Below, in pieces: positions 40,805 to 49,708 of a stretch of DNA of 49,708 nucleotides; positions within the stretch are counted from its first letter, which is position 1, and the number at the start of each line of letters is the position of its first letter. The translations under genes were made by a program, and so were the position numbers. The notes under the pieces were generated by a model, which worked only from the letters and a program-made list of their open reading frames with translations, was not told the DNA's origin and made no database searches. The stretch is from Hymenobacter pini (lineage in GTDB: Bacteria; Bacteroidota; Bacteroidia; Cytophagales; Hymenobacteraceae): assembly GCF_020421205.1 (NCBI RefSeq), contig NZ_JAIZZH010000009.1, positions 1 through 49,708 on the forward strand, read 5' to 3'.

Positions 40805-43800
40805 ATGAATAACAACTGGTACAAACGGTACAAATCTCATGAGCAGCTAGCCTTGGGGCTGGCTGGTCAAGCATCGTCGGTGTGGCTGAAAGCCCTGACG
40901 ATTGGCGGGTTGTGCATGCTCACACCGCTACTTAGCCAAGCCCAGGCCACGCGGGCCATCAGCGGCCGGGTAGTGGACGCCAACTCGGCGGGTCTGCCGG
41001 GGGTAACGGTAGTAGTGCCCGGCTCCAGCGTGGGCACCAGCACCGGCTCCGATGGCTCGTTCCGGCTGGATGTTCCCGCGGCGGCCACTACCCTGTCGTT
41101 TTCCTTTGTGGGCTACACTACCCAGCAGGTCAGCATCACCGACAAAACCACGGTGCAGGTAACGCTGCGCGAGGACACGCAGGTGCTGGGCGACGTGGTA
41201 GTGGTAGGCTACGGCACGGCCCGCAAGCAGGACGTAACCGGGGCCGTGGCCGTAGTGGGCGAAAAGGATTTCAACCGGGGCACTTTCACTTCGCCCGACC
41301 AGCTGTTGCAGGGTCGGGTTTCGGGGGTGCAGGTAAGCAACAACAGCGGGCAACCCGGCGGACCTTCTACCATCCGCATCCGGGGCAACTCGGCCGTGAC
41401 GGGTACGGGCCAGCCCTTGTATGTGGTGGACGGGGTACCCCTGGACGGGCGCTCAGCCCGGCCGGGCCTGGTGGCTTCCGCCGATATTGGGGCCGGGGCC
41501 GACAGCAACCCGCTCAACTTCCTCAACCCCGATGATATTGAGTCTTTTACGGTATTGAAGGACGCGTCGGCCACCGCTATTTATGGCTCCCGGGCAGCGT
41601 ACGGGGTTGTACTGATTACTACTAAAAAAGGACAGTCGGGAGCACCCACTCTAAACGTAGGTGTCTCCAACGGCTTCTCCACCCTGCTGCGCCGGCCCGA
41701 ATTTCTGGATGCCAGCCAGTACCGGCAGGCCCTCACCTACTACGGCGTAGCGGCCACTAACGACAAGGGTGGCAACGTGAATGCCCTGGATGAGATTCTG
41801 CGCACTGGCTACCTGCAGAACTACACCGTGGCTATGAGCGGCGGCGGCGAAACCGGCCGCTACCGCCTCTCCCTCGGCTACCTTGACCAGGACGGTATCG
41901 TGCGCAAAACGGGGTTCAAGAAGTACAGCGCCAACCTCTCCACCAACCTGCAGTTTCTGCAGAGTAAGAAGCTGGGCCTCGACGTGAATATTTCCACCAG
42001 CCAGTTCCGCGAGCAGCTGGCCCCTATCACCACCGATGCCGGCTTCCGAGGCTCCCTTATTGGGCAGGCCCTGCAGTGGAACCCTACTCAGCCCCTGCGC
42101 AACCCCGATGGCAGCCTGTACGTGGTGGCTGGCGACGTGGTGAACCCGCTGGCTAACCAGGAGTATTACAACGACAACTCCCGGGTAACTACCATTCTAG
42201 CCAGCGCCTCGCCCTACTACAAGTTCACTTCCTGGCTGGATTACCGGGCCCTGATCAGCGTGAACTACAACACCGGGCAGCGGCGCACATCCATCGACCA
42301 GCGGCTGATTAACTTTCCCGACCTGATTGACAAAGGCTTTGCCTCCATCAGCGACAATGAGCTGGTAACCCAGCAGCTTACCCACACGCTGAACTTCAAC
42401 AAAGCCGTAGCTACCAGCCTGAACCTGAACGCAGTGCTGGGCTACGAGTACACGAAGTTTGCCAACTCGGGCTCCAACGTGAATGCCTTTGGCAATCCCG
42501 CCGGCGGGGGCTTCGGGGTGTTCGGTCTTGATTACACCAACTACATCCAATACTCGGCCGCCGGCAACCGGCGCATTTCCTCCTTCGTGGACCCGTCCTC
42601 GCAGCTGCAGTCGGTGTTTGGGCGGGTTATTCTGAACTTTAAAGACCGGGTGGTGCTTACCGGAACCTTGCGCCGGGATGAAAGCACCAAATTCGGGCCC
42701 AACAACCGGGTGGGCTACTTCCCCTCGTTTGCCGTGGCCTGGGACCTCAGCCAGGAGTCCTTTTTCCCGGCCGAGCGGCTCAGCCAGCTGAAACTACGCG
42801 CGGGCTACGGACGCACCGGCAACCAGGAGTTTCCGGCCGGCTCCGCCCAGGCCCGGTACACGCTGGATGAAAACGGCGAGGCCCGCTCCCCGCTTAACGC
42901 CCGCAACGACGACCTGAAGTGGCAGTCGGATGCCCAATACAACGCCGGTATTGACATCGGGGCGTTTGACAACCGGCTGACCTTCACAGCCGACTACTTC
43001 TACAAAACCACCACCGACCTGCTGTTCCCGACCGTGCCCGGCGAGCCCCGGCCTTCCAACGCCCCTATCCGCTGGGCTAACCTGGACGGAAAAATCGTGA
43101 ACAAGGGCGTGGAGCTGACCTTGAGTACCGTGCTGGTGCGCAAGGACAAAGTGGACGTGGGCTTCAATGCCAACGCCACCTTTATCCGCAACGAAGTGTC
43201 CGACCTGGTAGGCCCGGCCATTATAACCGGGGCCATCAACGGGCAGGGTCTGTCGGGCGCTACGTCCCAGCTGATCCGCAACGGCTACCCTATCAATGCG
43301 TTCTTCCTGCCCCAGTACAATGGCCTGAACGACCAGGGCCTATCCAACGAGCTGGGGGCTATTGCCTATTCGGGTAGCCCCAACCCCCGCACGCTGCTGG
43401 GCCTGAGCGCCAACGCCCGCTACGGCAAACTCTCCCTGATTGCCAACATGACGGGTGTGTTTGGCCAGTACGTGTACAACAACACCATCAACGCCGTGGG
43501 CAACGTGGGCCAGATTGGAGCCGGCAAAAACATTGCCCTCTCCACGTTTGAGAATGGCACCAAAGAATCAACCGGTAACCCGGCGGCGGCCTCCACCCGC
43601 TACCTGGAAAAAGGCAACTTCCTGAAGATGTCGAACCTCACGCTTTCCTACGGCGTGGGCGACGTGGGCAGCGTGTTCAAAGGAGCCCGCGTGTACATTA
43701 CGGGACAGAACCTGTTCGTTATTACTAAGTACGACGGCTTCGACCCGGAGGTAAACACCGTGAAACGCGGGGCTAACCAGGTTCCCTCCGTGGGCATCGA

Positions 43801-43858
43801 TTATCTGCCTTACCCCAGTGCCCGCACCTTCACGCTGGGTGTCAACTTCTCCCTCTAA
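40805..43858 (+). CDS. susC: SusC-family TonB-dependent outer-membrane transporter
   Basis: 1017 aa from the ATG at 40805 (an ATG at 40772 would add 11 residues before the basic MNNNWYKRYKSHEQ). After the signal, cleavage near SQAQA, comes the CarboxypepD_reg-like N-terminal domain (ISGRVVDANSAGLPGVTVVVPG, SFVGYTTQQVSI), then the TonB-box region (VVVVGYGTARKQDVTGAV), the plug (IRIRGNSAVTGTGQPLYVVDGVPLDG, SATAIYGSRAAYGVVLITTKKGQ) and the 22-strand barrel to the C-terminal strand (ARTFTLGVNFSL). It imports oligosaccharides released at the surface, in complex with SusD, and uses TonB-ExbBD energy. SusD begins 20 bp downstream, so the pair is co-transcribed. Confidence 0.96.
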   Translation: MNNNWYKRYKSHEQLALGLAGQASSVWLKALTIGGLCMLTPLLSQAQATRAISGRVVDANSAGLPGVTVVVPGSSVGTSTGSDGSFRLDVPAAATTLSFSFVGYTTQQVSITDKTTVQVTLREDTQVLGDVVVVGYGTARKQDVTGAVAVVGEKDFNRGTFTSPDQLLQGRVSGVQVSNNSGQPGGPSTIRIRGNSAVTGTGQPLYVVDGVPLDGRSARPGLVASADIGAGADSNPLNFLNPDDIESFTVLKDASATAIYGSRAAYGVVLITTKKGQSGAPTLNVGVSNGFSTLLRRPEFLDASQYRQALTYYGVAATNDKGGNVNALDEILRTGYLQNYTVAMSGGGETGRYRLSLGYLDQDGIVRKTGFKKYSANLSTNLQFLQSKKLGLDVNISTSQFREQLAPITTDAGFRGSLIGQALQWNPTQPLRNPDGSLYVVAGDVVNPLANQEYYNDNSRVTTILASASPYYKFTSWLDYRALISVNYNTGQRRTSIDQRLINFPDLIDKGFASISDNELVTQQLTHTLNFNKAVATSLNLNAVLGYEYTKFANSGSNVNAFGNPAGGGFGVFGLDYTNYIQYSAAGNRRISSFVDPSSQLQSVFGRVILNFKDRVVLTGTLRRDESTKFGPNNRVGYFPSFAVAWDLSQESFFPAERLSQLKLRAGYGRTGNQEFPAGSAQARYTLDENGEARSPLNARNDDLKWQSDAQYNAGIDIGAFDNRLTFTADYFYKTTTDLLFPTVPGEPRPSNAPIRWANLDGKIVNKGVELTLSTVLVRKDKVDVGFNANATFIRNEVSDLVGPAIITGAINGQGLSGATSQLIRNGYPINAFFLPQYNGLNDQGLSNELGAIAYSGSPNPRTLLGLSANARYGKLSLIANMTGVFGQYVYNNTINAVGNVGQIGAGKNIALSTFENGTKESTGNPAAASTRYLEKGNFLKMSNLTLSYGVGDVGSVFKGARVYITGQNLFVITKYDGFDPEVNTVKRGANQVPSVGIDYLPYPSARTFTLGVNFSL

Positions 43859-43878
43859 TCCCCTAACCTTTTTTCACC

Positions 43879-45444
43879 ATGAACTATGCAAAAATGGCCG
43901 GGGCGGCGGCAATGCTGGCCCTGTTACAGGTAGCTAGCAGCTGTGAGCTGCACGAGGATCTGGAAGGCCAGCTAACCGAAAACCAGGTTTCCAACGATGG
44001 CCCGGCGGCCCTGCTGACTGGTGCCTATAATGCCCAGCGCGACCCTATCCAGGGGTGCGTAAGCGTATTTGCCCTGCAGGAGGTATCTACCGATGCCCGC
44101 ATTATGCCCACTCGCGGCCCCGACTGGGACGACAACGGCAAATGGCGGCAGCTGTTCAACCATACCTGGGATGCCAACAACGAGCGGGTGCGCGACACCT
44201 ACACGCAACTCAACGGCATTATTTACGCCACCACCGACCTACTGCGCTTTTCGCCCACGACCCAGCAGCAGGCCGAAGCCCGGTTTTTGCGCGCCTGGGC
44301 TAGCTATCTGGTGCTGGATATGTACGACCAAGTGCTGTACCGGGAACCGGGCGAAGACCTAAGTACGCTGGCGCGGGTACGGAAGGGGAGCGAGGCACTG
44401 GACTTCATCGTGAGCGAGCTTAACGCCGTGCAGGGTGCCCTACCCGATGCCCCCGTAAGCCGCGCCACCAAGGACGCCGCCCGCGTGCTGCTGATGAAGT
44501 GCTACCTCAACAAGGGCGTGTACGCCAACCGGGCCGCGCCCACCTTCGCCGCCGCCGATATGAACCAGGTAATCCGGCTGGCCGATGAAATCATTAACAG
44601 CGGCAAGTACACCTTCACCGCCAATTTCTTCGACAATTTCGCGCCCAACAACGGCACCATTGGCACCGAAAACATCTTCACCCAGGCCAACACCTTCGGC
44701 AACAGCGGCCCCACCCGTGACTTCTGGAAGTTTGTCTCGCACTACAACATGCGGCCCGTGGATGGCTACAACGGCCCGGCGACTACCGCCGAGTTTTACG
44801 ACCTGTTTGAAGCCTCCGACAAGCGCCGGGGCCAGGCTTACGACGTAGCGGGCGGCCCGGCTAACCCCGGCCGGCGCATCAACGTGGGCTTTTTGGTGGG
44901 GCAACAGTACAACCTCACCAACGACGCGGCCCTAACCACGCGGGGCGGGGCTCCCCTAATCTTTACCAAGGATATTAATCTCTCCGAAACCGGCTCCGAC
45001 TTGGAGGCCAAGGGTATCCGCCCCCTGAAATACCCCGTGGACTACGTGAGCGAAGCCAAGGGCGGCAACGGCTGCGAGAATGACCACGTGAGCTTCCGCC
45101 TGGCCGATGTGCTGCTGATGAAGGCCGAGGCCATGTTGCGAGGCGGCACCCCCACCAGCGCCGGCAGCTACGGCGGTACGGCCCTGGCCATCGTCAACTC
45201 CCTGCGCACGCACCCTTCGCGCGGGGCCAGCGCTATGAGTTCCCTTACCCTGGATGGGCTGCTGGCCGAGCGGGGCCGGGAGCTGTACGGCGAGTCGTGG
45301 CGGCGGCAGGATATGATCCGGTTCGGCAAGTTCCTGCTGGCCCGCAAGGACAAGCCCCAGAGCAACCCCCGCTGCCTAGTGTATCCCATTCCGCAAACCC
45401 AGGTGGATATCAACCGCAACATCACCCAGAACCCCGGTTATTAA
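43879..45444 (+). CDS. susD: SusD-family surface glycan-binding lipoprotein
   Basis: 521 aa with a lipoprotein signal (AAMLALLQVASSC, lipid Cys22). The chain opens with the SusD/RagB pattern: EDLEGQLTENQVSNDGPAALLTGAYNA, then helical TPR-like segments (AEARFLRAWASYLVLDMYDQV, AARVLLMKCYLNKGVYA), and a C-terminal RagB/SusD part (FRLADVLLMKAEAMLRGG, LLAERGRELYGESWRRQDMIRFGKF). It captures the glycan and lids the SusC transporter on the outer face of the outer membrane. It lies 20 bp after susC and 101 bp before the GH13 gene, so the locus is one operon. Specificity cannot be read from SusD. Confidence 0.95.
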   Translation: MNYAKMAGAAAMLALLQVASSCELHEDLEGQLTENQVSNDGPAALLTGAYNAQRDPIQGCVSVFALQEVSTDARIMPTRGPDWDDNGKWRQLFNHTWDANNERVRDTYTQLNGIIYATTDLLRFSPTTQQQAEARFLRAWASYLVLDMYDQVLYREPGEDLSTLARVRKGSEALDFIVSELNAVQGALPDAPVSRATKDAARVLLMKCYLNKGVYANRAAPTFAAADMNQVIRLADEIINSGKYTFTANFFDNFAPNNGTIGTENIFTQANTFGNSGPTRDFWKFVSHYNMRPVDGYNGPATTAEFYDLFEASDKRRGQAYDVAGGPANPGRRINVGFLVGQQYNLTNDAALTTRGGAPLIFTKDINLSETGSDLEAKGIRPLKYPVDYVSEAKGGNGCENDHVSFRLADVLLMKAEAMLRGGTPTSAGSYGGTALAIVNSLRTHPSRGASAMSSLTLDGLLAERGRELYGESWRRQDMIRFGKFLLARKDKPQSNPRCLVYPIPQTQVDINRNITQNPGY

Positions 45445-45545
45445 TCTTTTGCCTGATTTCACCGAAGCAGGCCGTTGGTTGCTGCCCGCACTGGCGGCAG
45501 CCGGCGGCCTGTCTGCGTGTACTCCATAGTGCTTTTTCCTACCCG

Positions 45546-47324
45546 ATGAAAACCCACCGTCTTTCCCGCCTGCTCCCGCTGCTGGCCGTGCTGACTGCCT
45601 GCAACCAGAACCCCAAAACGGAAGCCACCACTGCTGTTTCTAACAACACGGCCACTACCGACAGCACCATCGCTAAAAAGCCCGGCTGGTGGAAGGAAAC
45701 GGTGGTGTACCAGTTGTATCCGCGCAGCTTCCAGGACAGCAACGGCGACGGCGTGGGCGACCTGAAAGGCATCATTTCCCGCCTCGATTACCTGAAGAGC
45801 ACCGGCGTGGGCACCGTGTGGCTCAACCCCATCTATGCCTCCCCCAACGACGACAACGGCTACGACATTTCCGACTACCGCCGGATTATGCCGGAGTTCG
45901 GCACCATGCAGGACTTCGACGCCCTGCTGGCGGGCATGCACCAGCGCGGCCTGAAGCTGGTGATGGACCTCGTAGTGAACCACAGCTCCGACGAGCACGC
46001 CTGGTTTAAATCGGCCAGCGCCTCCCGCAGCAGCCCCTACCGGGACTACTATTACTGGTGGCCCGCCGAGAAAGGCACCCCGCCGGCCCGCTACAGTACC
46101 TTCGATGTGAAGAAGAACGCCTGGCAGTACAGCGCGCCCACCAACTCCTACTACCTGCACATCTTCTCCCGGAAGCAGCCCGACCTGAACTGGAACAACC
46201 CCAAGCTGCGGCAGGAGGTGTACGCCATCATGAAGTTCTGGCTGGATAAGGGCATTGATGGGTTCCGGATGGATGCCTTCCAGTTCGTGGCCAAGGACCC
46301 CAGCTTTCCGCCCATGCCCGGCCTCACGGAGCAGAACTACGCCAACGCCTACAACCACGGCCCCCACCTGCACGACTACCTGCAGGAGATGCACCGGGAA
46401 GTGCTCAGCCACTACAACGTGATGAGCGTGGCCGAAGGCGCGGGCCGCAACCCCCAGGAAGCCCACCTCTTCGTGGACCCCAACCGCAAGGAGCTGGACA
46501 TGACCTACCACTTCGAGGGAGTTGGTGTGGGCAGCAACTCCGAAACCTACCAGCTCACGGAGCTGAAGCGCGTGTTTACGAAGTGGGACAGCGCCTTCGC
46601 CAAAACCGGCTGGCAGGCTTTGGACCTGGGCAACCACGACCAGCCCCGCATGACCAGCAAGTTCGGTGACGACCGGCCGGCGTTCCGGGCGGCCTCGGCC
46701 AAGCTGCTTAATACCTTTTTGCTGACGATGCGCGGCACGCCCTACTGCTACAACGGCGACGAGCTGGGCATGACCAACATCAAGTTTGACAAGATTTCCG
46801 ACTACCGCGACCTGGCGGCTCTGAACGGCTACGCCTTGGTGAAGAGCCAGGGCGGTAATCTGCCGGCTTACCTCAAAAACCTGCAGCGCTTCTCCCGCGA
46901 CAATAGCCGTACCCCTTTCCAGTGGGACAGCACCGCCAACGCGGGCTTCACTACCGGCACCCCCTGGCTGAAAGTCAACCCCAACTACCGCACCGTGAAC
47001 CAGGCCGCCCAGGAGCGGGACCCCAACTCGGTGCTGAACTACTTCCGGCGGGCCGTGGCGCTGCGCCAGCAACATAAGGTGTTGGTGTACGGAGCCTACC
47101 AGTTGCTCGACGCGCCTAACCCCCACGTGTACGCCTACACCCGCACCCAGGGCTCCGAGAAAGTACTGGTGGTGCTCAACTTCTCCTCGGAAAACCGCAC
47201 CTGGCCTTTGCCGGCCGGCCTTGCCTTGAACGGCGCGCCCTGGCTTAACAACTACCCCAGCTTCAACCCCGCCGCTACGCTGGCGTTGCAGCCCTGGCAG
47301 GCCCTGGTGCTGCCGTTGCAATAA
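45546..47324 (+). CDS. GH13 alpha-glucosidase-type lipoprotein (subfamily 31-like)
   Basis: 592 aa from the ATG at 45546, which starts a lipoprotein signal (PLLAVLTAC, lipid Cys19). The four GH13 regions are DLVVNHSSDEHAWF, GFRMDAFQF with nucleophile Asp243, VAEGAG with acid/base Glu297, and LGNHDQPR with Asp365. The start YQLYPRSFQDSNGDGVGDL is typical of oligo-1,6-glucosidases and alpha-glucosidases. The residue after Asp243 is Ala, not the Val that usually marks alpha-1,6 preference in this subfamily, so alpha-1,4-glucosides or sucrose-like substrates are more likely (inference from family knowledge). It should release glucose, and fructose if sucrose is the substrate, in the periplasm or at the surface. 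Confidence 0.93.
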   Translation: MKTHRLSRLLPLLAVLTACNQNPKTEATTAVSNNTATTDSTIAKKPGWWKETVVYQLYPRSFQDSNGDGVGDLKGIISRLDYLKSTGVGTVWLNPIYASPNDDNGYDISDYRRIMPEFGTMQDFDALLAGMHQRGLKLVMDLVVNHSSDEHAWFKSASASRSSPYRDYYYWWPAEKGTPPARYSTFDVKKNAWQYSAPTNSYYLHIFSRKQPDLNWNNPKLRQEVYAIMKFWLDKGIDGFRMDAFQFVAKDPSFPPMPGLTEQNYANAYNHGPHLHDYLQEMHREVLSHYNVMSVAEGAGRNPQEAHLFVDPNRKELDMTYHFEGVGVGSNSETYQLTELKRVFTKWDSAFAKTGWQALDLGNHDQPRMTSKFGDDRPAFRAASAKLLNTFLLTMRGTPYCYNGDELGMTNIKFDKISDYRDLAALNGYALVKSQGGNLPAYLKNLQRFSRDNSRTPFQWDSTANAGFTTGTPWLKVNPNYRTVNQAAQERDPNSVLNYFRRAVALRQQHKVLVYGAYQLLDAPNPHVYAYTRTQGSEKVLVVLNFSSENRTWPLPAGLALNGAPWLNNYPSFNPAATLALQPWQALVLPLQ

Positions 47325-47440
47325 GAGTCGGTGCTGGCTGCCCTGGTCCGATGCCGTCAGCACCGGATCAGGAATCGGTATCTTGCTTGTCTGCCTGCTC
47401 TTTCCTGCTTTCCGTTTCACCGTCCTTTCCCACCCCCGTT

Positions 47441-49507
47441 ATGCTCCACTTTCCTCTACCAGCTGTAAGAACATTGCTGGGCACTATCCTGCTCATGAGC
47501 ACGGCGCTTGGCCGCCCGGCCCTAGCCCAGGCCCCCGACCCCTGGCGCGTGGCGGCCGACCAGATAGACCCGCGCAGTTACTACGGAGTGACGGTGGCTA
47601 ACGGGATGCTGGGCGTAGTGTCGGCACCGGAGCCATTTCAGGTAAAGAGCGTGGTGCTGGCCGGGGCCTACGACCAGTACGGGCGCGGGCGGGTGAGCAA
47701 CTTTCTCAACAGCTTCAACCTGCTGAATATGTACCTGGAAGTGGATGGCCGCCGGCTCTCGGGCCGGGACGCCACCAACTTCCGCCAGGAGCTGGACATG
47801 CGCCGGGCCAGCCTCACCACCAGCTTCGACTACCAGGACAAGGCCACCATCCGCTACACCTACTACGCCCTGCGCCACCTGCCCTTCACGGTGCTGATGG
47901 ACGTGAGCATCACGGCCAAGAAAGACGTGCAGCTGGGCGCGGCCAGCGTGCTGGAAACCCCCGACGCCCTGCGCGACGCCCAGAACTACTACAACGAAAT
48001 TGACCGGCCCCACGTGGCCCTGAGCCTGCTCACCTCCTCGGCCAAAAGCCCCACCGGCAAAATGCAGCTCTGCGCGTCCAACACCTTTCTGTTTGAGGAG
48101 CCCCACGGCCAGGAGCCCCGGGTGATTCATGAAATGTGGGACAACAACATGCACCTGATCAAGTTCAGCAAGCCGCTGAAAGCCGGCCAGACGTATTCCT
48201 ACGCCGTGGCGGGCTCCTCCATCACCTCGGCCCACCACGCCGACCCGCTCAACGAAGCCGAGCGCCTCACCATTTTCGCCCGCCTGGAGGGCAAGCAGCG
48301 GCTGCTGGATTTTCATGCCAAAGCCTGGGAGGAGCTGTGGAAAAGCGACATTCAGATTCAGGGCGACGCCCAGGCTCAGCAGGATGTGCGCAGTATGCTC
48401 TACCACCTCTACAGCTTCTCCCGGGCCGGAACCGACTATTCTCCCTCGCCCATGGGCCTCTCGGGGCTGGGCTACAACGGCCACGTGTTCTGGGACACCG
48501 ATTTGTGGATGTTTCCGGCCCTGCTGGTGCTGCACCCCGATATTGCCAAATCCCTGATTGAATACCGGTTCCGTCGTTTGGAGCCGGCCCGGCGCAATGC
48601 TTTCGCCCACGGCTACCAGGGCGCCATGTACCCCTGGGAAAGCGCCGATACGGGCGTGGAGGAAACCCCGGTGTGGGCCCTGAGCGGACCGTTTGAGCAC
48701 CATATTTCGGCCGATGTGGCCCTGGCGGCCTGGCAGTACTACTGCGTCACCCAGGACCGGGACTGGCTGCGCGAGAAGGGCTACCCCATTCTGTCGGCTA
48801 CGGCCGATTTCTGGGCCAGCCGGGTGGAGCGCAACGGCCCCGGCCACTACGACATCAAGAACGTGGTGGCCTCCGATGAATGGGCCGAAAACGTGGACAA
48901 CGACGCCTTCACCAACGCCGCCGCCCAGGTAAACCTGCGCAACGCCGCCGCCGCCGCCCGGCTGCTGGGCCTGCGCGCCAATCCCGACTGGCTGCACGTG
49001 GCCCAGAACATCCCCATCCTTAAAATGCCCGACGGCACCACCCAGGAGCACGCCACCTACAAGGGCGAAGGCATCAAACAGGGCGACGTGAACCTGCTGG
49101 CCTACCCCCTGAACGTCATTACCGACCCCGCCCAGATCAAAAAGGACCTGGCCTACTACGAAACCCGCGTGCCCAACGAAGGCACCCCGGCCATGACCCA
49201 GGCCATCTTCGCCCTGCTCTACGCCCGCCTCGGCAACGCCGACAAGGCCAGGCTCTGGTTCAAGGATGCCTACGAACCTAACCTGCTGCCCCCCTTCCGC
49301 GTCATTGCCGAAACCAAAGGCGGCACCAACCCCTACTTCGCCACCGGTGCGGGCGGAGTGCTTCAGGCCGTGCTCATAGGCTTCGGCGGCCTGAACATTA
49401 CGCCCGGCGGCATCACGCAGAGCAAAACCACTTTACCCACGGGCTGGCAGTCGGTGAAGATAACGGGCGTGGGCCCGCAGCGTAAAACCTACTCCGTGAG
49501 CCGCTGA
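47441..49507 (+). CDS. Secreted GH65 inverting alpha-glucoside hydrolase
   Basis: 688 aa from the ATG at 47441, which begins a signal peptide ending near PALAQ; 30 in-frame residues upstream lack such character. The family's (alpha/alpha)6 barrel shows the segments DTDLWMFPALLVLHPDIAKSL, GYQGAMYPWESADTG and SDEWAENVDNDAFTNA, where Glu480 aligns with the GH65 general acid. Glu624 in VIAETKGG sits at the spacing (144 residues) where hydrolytic GH65 enzymes have the general base; phosphorylases have a phosphate loop here instead. Export also argues for a hydrolase. Characterised relatives act on kojibiose, trehalose or glucosyl-hydroxylysine; this substrate is unknown. It is the last gene of the locus, 116 bp after the GH13 gene. 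Confidence 0.9.
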   Translation: MLHFPLPAVRTLLGTILLMSTALGRPALAQAPDPWRVAADQIDPRSYYGVTVANGMLGVVSAPEPFQVKSVVLAGAYDQYGRGRVSNFLNSFNLLNMYLEVDGRRLSGRDATNFRQELDMRRASLTTSFDYQDKATIRYTYYALRHLPFTVLMDVSITAKKDVQLGAASVLETPDALRDAQNYYNEIDRPHVALSLLTSSAKSPTGKMQLCASNTFLFEEPHGQEPRVIHEMWDNNMHLIKFSKPLKAGQTYSYAVAGSSITSAHHADPLNEAERLTIFARLEGKQRLLDFHAKAWEELWKSDIQIQGDAQAQQDVRSMLYHLYSFSRAGTDYSPSPMGLSGLGYNGHVFWDTDLWMFPALLVLHPDIAKSLIEYRFRRLEPARRNAFAHGYQGAMYPWESADTGVEETPVWALSGPFEHHISADVALAAWQYYCVTQDRDWLREKGYPILSATADFWASRVERNGPGHYDIKNVVASDEWAENVDNDAFTNAAAQVNLRNAAAAARLLGLRANPDWLHVAQNIPILKMPDGTTQEHATYKGEGIKQGDVNLLAYPLNVITDPAQIKKDLAYYETRVPNEGTPAMTQAIFALLYARLGNADKARLWFKDAYEPNLLPPFRVIAETKGGTNPYFATGAGGVLQAVLIGFGGLNITPGGITQSKTTLPTGWQSVKITGVGPQRKTYSVSR

Positions 49508-49607
49508 CAGGCTAATTCGTAACAAGGAAATACGTAACCAAAACTTTCCGCGTGCTGATGAGCCTGATTAGTGGATCTGAGTTGCGGACTAGAGCTAGAA
49601 GCTAGTT

Positions 49608-49708
49608 CCCCTCCTTGGAAAGGAGGGGCTAGGGGTGGTTGACAATCGTTGAACATCCACTGACGACAATCTTTAGTAATCCGTTCTGCTGGCTTCAACC
49701 ACCCCTAA
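49608..49708. repeat. Palindromic repeat cut by window end
   Basis: A hairpin CCCCTCCTT (49608-49616) / AAGGAGGGG (49620-49628) is followed by TAGGGGTGGTTGA at 49630-49642, whose complement TCAACCACCCCTA stands at 49695-49707. The element probably continues past the window and looks like a dispersed intergenic repeat. No gene is visible from 49508 to the end. Confidence 0.65.

Noticed and set aside
45459..47420. Minus-strand open frame of about 650 codons opposite the GH13 gene
   Set aside because: It is fully antisense to an enzyme with all four GH13 regions. The translation is low-complexity, rich in Val, Gly and His, and ends without any domain, so overprinting is not supported.
47441..49507. 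GH65 phosphorylase (maltose, trehalose or kojibiose)
   Set aside because: It has a signal peptide and a second Glu at the expected general-base spacing; phosphorylases are cytoplasmic.

Overview
The window looks like the chromosome of a GC-rich Bacteroidota, most likely a Hymenobacter-type member of the Cytophagales. This rests on a SusC/SusD pair with a hybrid two-component regulator, type IX secretion (T9SS) sorting domains on two pectin enzymes, head-GIN (DUF2807), scramblase-like and DUF922 secreted proteins, genes starting without clear Shine-Dalgarno sequences, and a palindromic intergenic repeat of the GTCATTCCGAGC type. No rRNA, tRNA, CRISPR array, phage or transposase gene was seen. 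The GMC gene is cut by the left edge and a repeat by the right edge.

Layout. 1-3222 (minus) holds an aldehyde dehydrogenase followed by a long-chain-alcohol-oxidase-like GMC oxidoreductase, a plausible two-step alcohol to aldehyde to acid route. 3378-5262 (plus) carries DinB-like, degenerate metallo-beta-lactamase-like and scramblase-like genes. 5299-7743 (minus) carries a STAS-like protein, a secreted TPR protein and a small secreted protein. 7884-9947 (plus) holds an AraC regulator and a secreted DUF922 protein with an HExxH motif. An erythromycin-esterase homologue (minus, 10085-11419) is divergent from a LytS/LytTR two-component pair followed by a secreted serine beta-lactamase-like hydrolase (11648-14886); the divergent promoter region holds a perfect pair of direct repeats with the geometry of a LytTR operator. 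14969-16477 encodes a lipoprotein and a DUF2807 protein. 16557-20946 (minus) is a two-gene pectin module, pectate lyase and pectin methylesterase, both with T9SS tails. 21143-24158 encodes a pseudouridine synthase, a TPM-domain membrane protein and a cold-shock-domain protein. 24253-27238 holds a lipoprotein, a vWA-like secreted protein and an AT-rich thioredoxin-like lipoprotein that lacks the CXXC site; dihydrolipoyl dehydrogenase follows on the minus strand.

29268-32764 (minus) is the least conventional stretch: three paralogous small Roadblock/LC7-like proteins with a one-TM carboxypeptidase-regulatory-like protein between them, and a Crp/Fnr regulator immediately upstream. A 17-bp element (16/17 identical) lies upstream of both the first roadblock gene and crp. 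An M1 aminopeptidase separates this from the right-hand locus.

34915-49507 (plus) is a polysaccharide utilisation locus: hybrid sensor/regulator with a periplasmic sugar-binding-protein domain, MFS sugar importer, PfkB fructokinase, a short relic that looks like the 5' end of a GH32 fructanase gene, SusC, SusD, a GH13 alpha-glucosidase-type lipoprotein and a secreted GH65 hydrolase. The left half has the arrangement of a Bacteroides fructan locus, while the surviving enzymes are alpha-glucoside hydrolases. My reading is a fructan locus that lost its GH32 and now serves a fructose-containing alpha-glucoside such as sucrose or a sucrose-derived oligosaccharide.
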